Source: Methanobacteriaceae archaeon (lineage in GTDB: Archaea > Methanobacteriota > Methanobacteria > Methanobacteriales > Methanobacteriaceae). From it: a DNA stretch of 32,208 nt. The notes beneath the pieces were generated by a model. The model was given only the letters and a program-made list of their open reading frames with translations, ran no database searches and was not told the origin of the DNA. Of the stretch, positions 1-6,957 are shown piece after piece. The stretch covers positions 1-32,208 of the forward strand of contig DAHVOW010000018.1 of the NCBI GenBank assembly GCA_027318585.1, in the 5' to 3' direction. A program made the position numbers and the translations under genes. Numbering within the stretch: the stretch's first letter is position 1; each line of letters opens with the position of its first letter.

Positions 1-1181
1 ACCACTCCCAGACTATTTCGGGAGCTGGATGCATCTGCGGTGTACCATTTTCCGTTCACCCAAATCTGGGCCCACACATGTCCGTAGGTATCACTGGTGA
101 ACTTACAGGTTCCGTGTTGGTAACGGGCAGGGATTCCCACCGCGCGTGATAGGGCAATTAAAAGGTGGCTGGTGTCCACACAGTTCCCGGTCCGGTCATT
201 CAGGGTTTCCACGGCCCCCCGTTGGGTGTTGTAGTAGAAAGAATAACTTATGTTATCCCGCACCCAGTTATACAGAGCCTCGGCCTTGGCGTAAGGGGAT
301 GTTTTTCCTCTGGTGATGGACGCGGCCAGGGCCTGGATCTGGGCATCGTTCACTTGACAGTTTTTGGTGGCAGCCAAGTAGGTTTTAAGTGAATCTGGCA
401 CCGCCATATCCGTGTTGGAGGATGCAGTCCAGGGACTTACCGATACATAGTTGGGTAAGCGATGGTTGATTTGTTGAAAACTGAGTACCCGGCTGAACAT
501 GTCCACCAGGGATTCTGGCCTCAGTTTACCCAGACTACTGGTCACGTAGTTAGGTAACCGGCCATTGGCCTTTATAAACGTGTTAACCCTATTGGCAATG
601 TCCAGGTATCCGGCCTTACTTATGGTCCCGCTTTTAATGTTCTCGGATGGAATAAGGGCACTGTTCACTGTTTTTAATGTTATAGTTGTTATGGTGCCGC
701 TGTTTATCTGTAGTAGTGCGGAATTCATAAGATTTAAAAAATCAGACATCTGCACTTGAATATTGCCTAGGGTTACATAGTTGGGTAATCTTTTATTAGT
801 TTCAATGAAGGATTGAACCCGGGTCGCTGCATCTTTGATTTGGTCCAGGGTGAAACTGGTGCTAGTAACTGTTTTGGTGGTACCAGCTGCTGCATTCTCA
901 TCCAGGGTCTGGTTGGTGTAATGGTCACTGTTTATGGTGGTGTATGTGGAACTGTTTATTTGATTCACGGTAGATGGGGAACTGTTCTCAGTCTGGTTCG
1001 GGGTATTAACTGAAGAAGATGGGTTGGTATCTGCATCTAAGCTGTGATCCACCGTTTCCTGCACAAAACTGTTATTAGCCGTTACTAGGTCTGTTTCTAG
1101 GTCTGCTGCACTTGCGCCAGCCATACCAGCCCAGGATAAACTGGCCAGCAAACAGACTCCTAAAAGTATTTTTCTCCAAAT
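1..1181 (-). CDS. Secreted pseudomurein-binding transglutaminase-like (C71-type) cysteine peptidase, 3' end cut by window edge
   Basis: The reverse strand is open from the left edge to about 1181. It encodes an N-terminal signal peptide (basic WRK, then a hydrophobic run ending in Gly-Ala-Ser-Ala-Ala near residue 26) and a Ser/Thr/Asn-rich linker with N-X-S/T sequons. Pseudomurein-binding repeats follow: RLPNYV occurs in full repeats twice and in a third, degenerate copy. The C-terminal domain is a transglutaminase core: Cys334 in GNCVDTSH, His368 in YGHVWAQ and Asp383 in YTADAS form the expected Cys-His-Asp triad. Known C71 enzymes (PeiW/PeiP) cleave the pseudomurein peptide cross-link, and chromosomal homologues are thought to act in wall remodelling outside the cell. 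No ATG, GTG or TTG is well placed: GGAGG at 1189-1193 lies seven bases before an in-frame ATT at 1179-1181, taken here as start. An in-frame TTG at 1200-1202 has no ribosome site. Only the last few residues seem missing. Confidence 0.85.
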   Translation of the reverse strand, partial: MWRKILLGVCLLASLSWAGMAGASAADLETDLVTANNSFVQETVDHSLDADTNPSSSVNTPNQTENSSPSTVNQINSSTYTTINSDHYTNQTLDENAAAGTTKTVTSTSFTLDQIKDAATRVQSFIETNKRLPNYVTLGNIQVQMSDFLNLMNSALLQINSGTITTITLKTVNSALIPSENIKSGTISKAGYLDIANRVNTFIKANGRLPNYVTSSLGKLRPESLVDMFSRVLSFQQINHRLPNYVSVSPWTASSNTDMAVPDSLKTYLAATKNCQVNDAQIQALAASITRGKTSPYAKAEALYNWVRDNISYSFYYNTQRGAVETLNDRTGNCVDTSHLLIALSRAVGIPARYQHGTCKFTSDTYGHVWAQIWVNGKWYTADASSSRNSLGV

Positions 1182-1202
1182 TATATCGCCTCCGTATCCC
1201 AA

Positions 1203-1679
1203 ATTTTAAAAAAAGCCCTTTAAGCTTCTTTTGGGACAGGACTAGTTAACGCCTATTCACTTATAAAAGTTGTGGTTTAATTTCGAAAAAAAGGCATTAA
1301 ACGAGCGCTTTAGAGGATTTAAGGCACGCTATAAAGATATTTAATAATCAAATTTTAGATGAGCTTTCTCTACGGGTATTTTTAATAAATAAGGTTAAAT
1401 AAAATGGTATATGACTAAAAAAGCCAATATTCTTATAGATCTCAACGGGTTACTCGGGGTGACCCAACATATTAACCCTTTCCTAACCATGGAATGACAA
1501 ATAAGGCAATAATAAAGTTTAGATTCGGTTAAAATAAATATATACTGGGTTAAAATCTTTTTTCTTAAGATCTGCCCATTTTTTTAAAAAGACCATATCC
1601 AGCCCTCAATAACTTCAAAACTTACCCCTGATGAGGGAATATCACCCATAAATTTTCCATATTACCTAGGGATTTTAAG
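1203..1679. other. Intergenic region without a convincing gene
   Basis: AT-rich spacer between the wall peptidase promoter and the zinc-finger gene. It holds one clear inverted repeat at 1447-1465 (GGGTTAC, five-base loop, GTGACCC; seven pairs including one G-U), not followed by a T run on the plus strand. The minus strand has a short open frame broken by one TAA that I do not accept as a gene. Confidence 0.4.
1260..1269 (-). promoter_or_regulatory. TATA-like box for the wall peptidase gene
   Basis: On the minus strand the stretch reads CTTTTATAAG, a good archaeal TATA element. Initiation about 25 bases downstream would give a leader of roughly 55-60 bases that includes the GGAGG at 1189-1193. 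Inferred from sequence only. Confidence 0.4.
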
Positions 1680-1835
1680 TCATAACATATCTGATTTATA
1701 CTCGAAAAACTCGCTGCCATCCTCACAACGGTAGCAGTGGCTGTGAGCCCCCTTATGGAGGGTGCAGTAGCACCGGTCGCAAACCAGACACCTTTGTGTG
1801 GCGGGCCGGCCGCAAAAGTCGCATGTTTCGCACAC
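1680..1835 (-). CDS. Small AN1/B-box-like zinc-finger protein (51 aa)
   Basis: A 51-residue reading frame starts at GTG 1833-1835, directly after an in-frame TAG, with a strong GGGGGGAG ribosome site about seven bases upstream. Cys and His spacing is dense: Cys2, Cys5, Cys8, Cys16, Cys19, Cys22, Cys24, His27, His31, His33, Cys34, Cys37. The C-x2-C-x7-C-x2-C-x4-C-x2-H-x5-H core resembles AN1 or B-box fingers that bind two zinc ions. It follows the stop of the OB-HD exonuclease gene by 13 bases on the same strand, so the two are probably cotranscribed, and it could be a partner or RNA/protein adaptor of that enzyme (inference). The C-terminus is short and acidic/aromatic. It is too short for many gene finders. 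Confidence 0.75.
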   Translation of the reverse strand: MCETCDFCGRPATQRCLVCDRCYCTLHKGAHSHCYRCEDGSEFFEYKSDML

Positions 1836-1848
1836 CTAATACTCCCCC

Positions 1849-2751
1849 CTACTTCTGAATCATCTCCTTTACCCGGGCATCCAGGTTATCAGCATGGTGC
1901 AGGGCCACCGCCTCCGGGATTTTGGGGTTAACTGTAGAACCCCAGCCCAGACTCACCGATCCATGGTGGCTTAATATTAAGTGCAGAACCTTTTGGGAAA
2001 GCTCCTCCGAAAAATTAAGCCTCTTCATATGGTCGTTAACCATATCCGCCGACATATAGAGATGGTCCAGGAGGATGCTGTTGGTGGACATTTCAATTTT
2101 AACTTTATCATAATCGTAGGTCCTTATTTTACCCACATCATGGAGGAGAGCACAGGTAAAGAGAAGATCCCGGTCTAACTGGGGGAATAACTCACATAAC
2201 CTTTGACATATCAGGAGTACCTCTACACTGTGGTCCAGTAGCCCGCCCTGGTAATTATGATGATGAATTATGGCCGCCGGGGCCTTATAAAACTGTTCTG
2301 TGAATTCCTGGTTACAAAAGAAGGATTTTAAAAGATTTTTAAGATCATCATTTTCCATATTCTGAATTGTCTCACGGATCTCCTGGACCAGCCATTTCTT
2401 ACTGTTGGGGGATGTGGCTATGAAATCTTCCAGGAGGTATTCATCCTCACCCAGTTCCCGCAGGGAATAGATGATGATGTTCATCTTCCCGGATCTTGGT
2501 GGAAATTCGGTGACCGCTCCTTCCACCTGGCAGATGGTACCGGTGGGTATGGAGTTAAAAAGATTTTCTACCTTACTATCAGGAAACATCCGGCCATCTA
2601 TCCTCCCGGTTTTATCAGTTAGGGATAATGCCAGATAGTGCCGTCCACTGGAGGCGGTTCTCATGGTCTTGTGGGCAATAACGAAGGCAGCTTCTATCTT
2701 ACGCTCGCAATCAAGGTTCTCTACCCAGTCTTCGGCCAGTTTTCCAGTCAC
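1849..2751 (-). CDS. YhaM-like 3'-5' exonuclease: OB-fold plus HD domain
   Basis: 300 residues, close to the length of bacterial YhaM (about 314). An N-terminal OB-fold nucleic-acid-binding domain covers about residues 18-95, with the typical LTDKTGRIDGR segment. A linker is followed by an HD phosphohydrolase-type domain with the metal ligands visible: His174 in the LLDHSVE segment, His204-Asp205 in LLHDVGK, His262/263 in SHHG and Asp288 in HHADNLD. In bacteria this architecture trims short single-stranded RNA or DNA from the 3' end in a metal-dependent way; the same role in the cytoplasm is inferred here. The start is GTG at 2749-2751 with GGAGG six bases upstream. It is the first gene of a probable operon with the downstream zinc-finger gene. 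Confidence 0.85.
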   Translation of the reverse strand: MTGKLAEDWVENLDCERKIEAAFVIAHKTMRTASSGRHYLALSLTDKTGRIDGRMFPDSKVENLFNSIPTGTICQVEGAVTEFPPRSGKMNIIIYSLRELGEDEYLLEDFIATSPNSKKWLVQEIRETIQNMENDDLKNLLKSFFCNQEFTEQFYKAPAAIIHHHNYQGGLLDHSVEVLLICQRLCELFPQLDRDLLFTCALLHDVGKIRTYDYDKVKIEMSTNSILLDHLYMSADMVNDHMKRLNFSEELSQKVLHLILSHHGSVSLGWGSTVNPKIPEAVALHHADNLDARVKEMIQK

Positions 2752-2873
2752 ATCAATCCTCCAGTATCTAGTAGTTTAAGTGTAATTACTAATTTTTCTA
2801 TTGTCCAGAGTCCTTAAGGTTTACTACTTCCAATCCATAAGCTAATATAATTAAATCAAAAAAGATAGGGATA

Positions 2874-4445
2874 ATGAAACTCAGGGATACATCCGATTTT
2901 CAATTAAAATTAAAAAATCTCCTGCTAGAAGTGTGGGATGTTAAATTTTTCGCCTTGTTATTTATAGGATTTCTAACGGTCTACGTATTTTCCCTGTTTA
3001 AGGTGCATAACTATCTTTATCCTAAGGGGGAAATATTCCTCCTGGTAGTGGTGACCCTGTTAGGAATATCCTGTATTACCTACTACTCAAAAAGGAAAGA
3101 CCAGCTTCATCGCGTAGCCCTGGTTATAATCCTGAGTTTTGGACTTATTAGCGTATTTTTAACTCCTATGGTTGATGTATTAGATGAGAGGGAGCATTTC
3201 ATCCGGGCAGAAATGACCTCCCGTGGTGTTATATTCCCGGAATATAACTATACAACCAAGACCTATCCCACCATAAAATCAGTGCAGGATGTAGAAAAAG
3301 CTCTTCGTGACGCTGCTGGAAGACAAACCCAAACCCATTTAACAGTATTTAACACTAATTTAGATACCCAGCAAATTGATTACAGTCGTGGTGCAGTTGG
3401 TTCTGCCTTTGTGCAGAATCCCTTCTTTGGTTACCTGGCACCGGCCATTGGAATTGATATTGCCAAGGGGCTAGACTTGAATGTGGCATGGATGTTGTGG
3501 CTAGGCCGGCTGTGTAACCTCCTCATGTACGCCCTGGTCTGTGCCTATGCCATAAAAAAATCGCCCATATTCAAAATACAATTATTAGCCGTGGCCTGTC
3601 TGCCTTTAGCCATATATTATGCAGCATCTACCAGTATCGATGCTATGATCAATTCCTTTGCACTGCTCATAATTGCCTATTTCTTTTATATGTATAAATC
3701 ACCCGATTCTTCCCTGGACTGGAAGCATCTTTTAATATTTTTCAGTTTATGCCTGATCTGTGGCTTCTGTAAAGTTACCTACATGGCCCTGTCCCTTTTG
3801 ATACTGGTGGTCCCCATAACGAAATTTAAGTTAAAAAGGTATTACCTGGCCGGGGGACTGGGAATCGTGGGTGTGCTGCTTTTAACCCTGTCCTGGACCT
3901 CTTATGTATTACCATTGTCCATGAACTCCTGGAGGGGTAACAGTTACCTGATCCGGGGAGTTAACTCCACCCAGCAGGTGAAATATATCATGGCCCACCC
4001 CGCTAAAACCGGGGTGATGTTTTTAAATATCCTGGACTACATTCCCCTGAAGTTTCAGCAACTATTTGATTTCAGCCTCACCACATCCGTCTACACGTCC
4101 CGGTTTTTAGCTTTCTTCTATTCGATCTACTTTGCCCTGTTAACCTTCCTGTATCCCAGCCACACCCGGATAACAAAAAAAAGTCGGATAGGAACCTTCC
4201 TGGTGGTGGCCCTCATCTTCTTCGGCACCTACCTAGTTCAGTATCTGTCCTGGGAACCGGTAGGGGCGGCAACGGTGGTGGGAGTATTCAGCCACTACCT
4301 GATACCCCTGTTAGCACTTCTACCCTTTACCTTCGGACTGAACCAGGAGAATGAACTGGTAGAAAACCAGGATATGTGGGTGGTAACCCTGATGGTGGCC
4401 TTCCTAGCTGGAATGTTAATTTTAACCCTGGTCAACTGTTATTAA
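2874..4445 (+). CDS. Polytopic membrane protein, DUF2142 family
   Basis: 523 residues with a short hydrophilic N-terminus and about a dozen hydrophobic segments spread to the C-terminus. After the third or fourth segment comes an acidic loop (VLDEREHFIRAEMTSRG, about residues 101-118) that matches the DE-x-x-HF signature of DUF2142 proteins, followed by a 70-residue extracellular loop. The family resembles GT-C-fold lipid-linked glycosyltransferases and is often found near surface polysaccharide genes; the reaction is unknown. A TATA-like AATATAATTAAA lies about 25 bases before the ATG, so the leader is very short and the ribosome site (AGGG) weak. Its stop codon overlaps the stop of the convergent DUF998 gene. 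Confidence 0.7.
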   Translation: MKLRDTSDFQLKLKNLLLEVWDVKFFALLFIGFLTVYVFSLFKVHNYLYPKGEIFLLVVVTLLGISCITYYSKRKDQLHRVALVIILSFGLISVFLTPMVDVLDEREHFIRAEMTSRGVIFPEYNYTTKTYPTIKSVQDVEKALRDAAGRQTQTHLTVFNTNLDTQQIDYSRGAVGSAFVQNPFFGYLAPAIGIDIAKGLDLNVAWMLWLGRLCNLLMYALVCAYAIKKSPIFKIQLLAVACLPLAIYYAASTSIDAMINSFALLIIAYFFYMYKSPDSSLDWKHLLIFFSLCLICGFCKVTYMALSLLILVVPITKFKLKRYYLAGGLGIVGVLLLTLSWTSYVLPLSMNSWRGNSYLIRGVNSTQQVKYIMAHPAKTGVMFLNILDYIPLKFQQLFDFSLTTSVYTSRFLAFFYSIYFALLTFLYPSHTRITKKSRIGTFLVVALIFFGTYLVQYLSWEPVGAATVVGVFSHYLIPLLALLPFTFGLNQENELVENQDMWVVTLMVAFLAGMLILTLVNCY

Positions 4446-5083
4446 CCCCGGAACCTCAGACGCACCCAGTCCTCTCCCCGGCTGGTGAGGTAGCCGCCCA
4501 GCCCTACCAGGTACAGTAAGGTGGGGTAGGCCACCAGGCGTTCGGCACCTCCTACCCCTAGGCTAGTGATAAATGGACTGGCCATTCCCTGCCACAGGAA
4601 ACTGAATATGGTAACCAGGCTGATGAAACCCAGTATAAATGATAACCCTACCATGGGCATGTTCAGGCCCAGCCGGTAGGAGAAAATAACCGCCAGGCTA
4701 CCAAAGATAAAGACCAGCCCCGAGAATAAAATGTGAGGAGTTCCAGTGTAGGTGGGAAAAAGCCCCACTCCCACTGCCGCCACTGAGGAGATGGCCAGAC
4801 ACGATGAGAAGAGCCGGCAGCCACCACTTTTCAGAACCAGGTACACCACCACCAGTCCCATGATCCCCAGGGCCATGACACTGAGGTTGAAGATGGAAGC
4901 CGAATACCCCGCCACTGCCCCCAGGTCGCTGAGGGTGTTCTGGGCGGTGCTGTAGAACCGGTACTGGGTTTCGGCCAGCATCACCGCCAACATAAACTGC
5001 AGGCAGGCCGTCATCAGGATAATGCCGGCGGTCCGGTAGTAGTTCTTCTCTGGCCTAAATAAACTTCCCCGTTGGATCTTCAT
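4442..5083 (-). CDS. Six-TM membrane protein, DUF998 family
   Basis: 213 residues with six predicted membrane segments. Family-typical elements are the NTLSDLG motif after the first segment (about residues 49-55), the GLFP motif between segments three and four, and GGAERLVAYP before the last segment. DUF998 proteins are widespread in archaea and bacteria; the role is unknown. The ATG at 5081-5083 is preceded by ATAATATTATAT and no Shine-Dalgarno match. A TATA-like AAGATAAATC sits about 25 bases upstream, so the transcript may be leaderless. It converges on the DUF2142 gene, with TTA/TAA stop codons sharing two bases. Confidence 0.75.
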   Translation of the reverse strand: MKIQRGSLFRPEKNYYRTAGIILMTACLQFMLAVMLAETQYRFYSTAQNTLSDLGAVAGYSASIFNLSVMALGIMGLVVVYLVLKSGGCRLFSSCLAISSVAAVGVGLFPTYTGTPHILFSGLVFIFGSLAVIFSYRLGLNMPMVGLSFILGFISLVTIFSFLWQGMASPFITSLGVGGAERLVAYPTLLYLVGLGGYLTSRGEDWVRLRFRG

Positions 5084-5230
5084 ATATAATATTATGGATA
5101 AGATTTATCTTAATTTTTTCCCATTAGGACCAGAGATAAAATAATAGATGATTGTGAGGGATGAATATCAGTGATGAAAGTGGATGGTTTTAATAATTAA
5201 AGTGGTCATACTGATTTGATGATCACAAAC

Positions 5231-5238
5231 TATAAATA
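5231..5238 (+). promoter_or_regulatory. TATA box of the first zinc-ribbon gene
   Basis: TATAAATA lies about 75 bases before the ATG at 5313, giving a predicted start of transcription near 5262 and a leader of about 50 bases carrying the GGAG ribosome site. Confidence 0.5.
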
Positions 5239-5245
5239 GAATAGG

Positions 5246-5269
5246 TTCGTACTATTACTTACGTTCGTA
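5246..5269 (+). repeat. Promoter-proximal repeat TTCGTA x2, operator candidate
   Basis: TTCGTA occurs at 5246-5251 and again at 5264-5269, 18 bases apart, and the inner bases also form an inverted repeat (CGTA, eight bases, TACG). The pair straddles the predicted transcription start behind the TATA box at 5231. This is a typical place for a repressor site; the binding protein is unknown. Confidence 0.35.
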
Positions 5270-5312
5270 TATTATCAAACTATTTATTCGTCTATGAAAT
5301 AGGAGATTTAAA

Positions 5313-5537
5313 ATGAAGGCTGAACAACTCAGTGTAAAATGTCCAGAATGTGGTTGTGTCAATAAGAGTGTGTCCAAAAAAATGACCAAGGAAGATGTAC
5401 AGGAGCATGAAAGCGATTATGTGCGTCACGTACCCTCGGGCTCCCAGGGTGTCATTCGCTGTACCGACTGTGGACACATATTCGAGTACTGCCAGGACCA
5501 TCCCATGCCCCTTGAAGTAAAAAAGAAGCTCATCTAA
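5313..5537 (+). CDS. Small zinc-ribbon protein (74 aa)
   Basis: A 74-residue protein with two CxxC knuckles: CPECGC near residues 10-15 and CTDCGH near residues 50-55, separated by a Lys/Glu/His-rich segment, consistent with one four-Cys zinc ribbon. The start ATG has GGAG about eight bases upstream. No wider family is recognised; such proteins in methanogens may act as nucleic-acid or protein adaptors. The gene stands alone, with its own TATA box and a TTCGTA repeat pair at the predicted transcription start, and T-rich tracts after the stop. Confidence 0.7.
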   Translation: MKAEQLSVKCPECGCVNKSVSKKMTKEDVQEHESDYVRHVPSGSQGVIRCTDCGHIFEYCQDHPMPLEVKKKLI

Positions 5538-5551
5538 GATTTAATCAATTT

Positions 5552-5587
5552 TTCATTTTAAATCTATTTTTAAATTCTTATTTTTGT
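5552..5587 (+). terminator. Oligo-T terminator after the first zinc-ribbon gene
   Basis: Several TTTTT runs within 50 bases of the stop codon, without a strong hairpin, match the usual archaeal termination signal. Confidence 0.4.
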
Positions 5588-5663
5588 TAATTTAGTACTC
5601 TTCAGGGCCTAAATCTGGAAAAACTAGTTTTAATTAAAAAGCGATCCTCTACAGTCAGATGAT

Positions 5664-5690
5664 GGGATCCAATTATATCCCCTATTTTTT
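5664..5690 (+). terminator. Hairpin followed by T run
   Basis: GGGAT (5664-5668) pairs with ATCCC (5677-5681), followed by CTATTTTTT. It has the form of an intrinsic terminator, though the stem is only five pairs. Confidence 0.3.
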
Positions 5691-5767
5691 CTTGGGATTC
5701 CCTTTGTGTGCCTAGTAAGGGTACACCGTTAATGGTCAAATACTCAAGTTGAAGGGCATTGCATATC

Positions 5768-5778
5768 TATATATATAA
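5768..5778 (+). promoter_or_regulatory. TATA box of the second zinc-ribbon gene
   Basis: TATATATATAA about 96 bases before the ATG at 5874. Transcription would start near 5800 and leave a leader of about 70 bases that contains two inverted repeats. Confidence 0.45.
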
Positions 5779-5798
5779 TGACGAGCATAAACAACAAC

Positions 5799-5845
5799 AT
5801 TGTTTGTTTGCAACAATATCCTGTGATGATCTTAAAGTATCATCA
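5799..5845 (+). promoter_or_regulatory. Two inverted repeats in the predicted 5' leader
   Basis: ATTGTT-N7-AACAAT at 5799-5817 and TGATGAT-N8-ATCATCA at 5824-5845 lie one after the other between the predicted transcription start and the GGGGGG ribosome site. They may be operator sites or leader hairpins; which one cannot be told from sequence. Confidence 0.35.
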
Positions 5846-5873
5846 TATTATGAACAATTGGGGGGGATAATAA

Positions 5874-6125
5874 ATGGGATATTTAGTGTGCGATAAGTGC
5901 AAAGGTTACTACAAGTTGGAACCCGATGAATCACCTGACGATTTTGAAGAAGAATGCGAATGTGGGGGAAAGCTGGAAGTAGTATACAACCTGTCCAACG
6001 TTTTTGAAGAAGTTTACTGCCCGCAGTGCGGTTATAAAAATTCAGGCATCACTCTGTTCTGTCAGGAATGCGGGGCCTACCTTAAAATGGAGGGAAAAAG
6101 CCTGATGATGGATAGCAGTAAATAG
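5874..6125 (+). CDS. Double zinc-ribbon protein (83 aa)
   Basis: 83 residues. The N-terminus GYLVCDKCKGYYKLEP with a second ECECGG near residues 28-32 forms one zinc ribbon, a segment I recognise as recurrent at the start of methanogen proteins. A second ribbon follows (CPQCGY near 49-54 and CQECGAYL near 64-71). The tail is short and Lys/Met/Ser-rich. There is no membrane segment, so a cytoplasmic location is likely; the function is unknown. A run of seven G ends seven bases before the ATG. A TATA box and two inverted repeats upstream suggest separate regulation. Confidence 0.75.
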   Translation: MGYLVCDKCKGYYKLEPDESPDDFEEECECGGKLEVVYNLSNVFEEVYCPQCGYKNSGITLFCQECGAYLKMEGKSLMMDSSK

Positions 6126-6148
6126 ATTAAACCGGTATGGGGCTTGTT

Positions 6149-6817
6149 CTAACCCGAGTCCTTAACCATTTTAAGTTCCTCCAGGGCCGTCTGGTAGGCA
6201 TGTTCGGTGATTTTCTCATCATCCAGGAGGGACTTTAATTCGAATCTTATATTTTTAACCGTTCTTCTTTCGCCTTTATTTCTAAGATGGGTGTATGCCA
6301 TGAGGACAATAGGGTCCTCCTGGGCTATATCATAGATAGACACCGAATTAGTAACTTTTGTCCGGGATTTGATTTGGGCATCTAAAACCTCCAGGTTAAC
6401 AGTCTCGGGGTTTATTCCTGGCACCGCTTTAACCCGGACCCGGGACAGGTGCTCGTTGACCCGGTTACGGAATTTGCTGAAGTTCACCGGGTAGTTCTCC
6501 TGCCACCAACGGGGGGTGTTGTTCACCGCCTGGTTCAGACTGTCCATGAAGGTGTAGAATAAACCACCATTCTCACCGTAGATATTATCAGTTTCAGGGC
6601 TGTAGGGAGTTGTAAACTCGCAGACCCACTTTTCACGGTTTTCATGGTCAGTTATTACTATGTAAAATTCAGCAACTTCTCTTTTGCCCATGGGAAGTGT
6701 TTTGAATTCGCCGACCACTATTTCTCCTGATATTTCATCACCCGGAACCAGTTCCTTCAAGGACCGGGTGTGGCAGTCTTCCATCTTATCCTGGGCAGTT
6801 ATTCCAAAGTCCAGCAT
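6149..6817 (-). CDS. Conserved-looking protein of unknown function (222 aa)
   Basis: I do not recognise the family. The N-terminal half is beta-rich with alternating polar and apolar residues (LVPGDEISGEIVVGEF, then a strand-turn-strand segment up to about residue 85), which could be an OB-like or small barrel fold. The middle has the aromatic motif TPRWWQENYP. The C-terminal 50 residues look like a small winged-helix or helical domain (EDPIVLMAYTHLRNKGERRTV onward). This combination suggests nucleic-acid binding, but that is inference. The start is the ATG at 6815-6817 because GGGGGT lies eight bases upstream; an in-frame ATG 14 codons earlier has no ribosome site. It is divergent from the E2-like gene, with about 140 bases between. 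Confidence 0.6.
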   Translation of the reverse strand: MLDFGITAQDKMEDCHTRSLKELVPGDEISGEIVVGEFKTLPMGKREVAEFYIVITDHENREKWVCEFTTPYSPETDNIYGENGGLFYTFMDSLNQAVNNTPRWWQENYPVNFSKFRNRVNEHLSRVRVKAVPGINPETVNLEVLDAQIKSRTKVTNSVSIYDIAQEDPIVLMAYTHLRNKGERRTVKNIRFELKSLLDDEKITEHAYQTALEELKMVKDSG

Positions 6818-6957
6818 GCTAAATACCCCCGCTTGTTTTTGATGGTATACATTATGCATGGAAGGTGCTAATGAAATTTTATTCCATCGGTAGGATCAGG
6901 TTCAAATGAACTTCAATATTTAAACCCCTCCAATCAATAGGAGTCTAGAGGAGTAAT

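Larger units (their letters stand above)
5538..5873. other. Intergenic region between the two zinc-ribbon genes
   Basis: No coding frame seen. It contains T-tracts near 5552-5587, a hairpin GGGAT-N8-ATCCC at 5664-5681 followed by a six-T run, a TATA box near 5768-5778, and two further inverted repeats just before the next gene. The hairpin-plus-T-run with about 100 bases of non-coding sequence before it could end an unrecognised short transcript; there is no other support for an RNA gene. Confidence 0.35.

Noticed and set aside
1395..1650. Minus-strand frame beginning at an ATG near 1645 that is open for about 85 codons except for one TAA
   Set aside because: No ribosome site of quality, no recognisable domain, one in-frame stop, and AT-rich sequence where such frames arise by chance.
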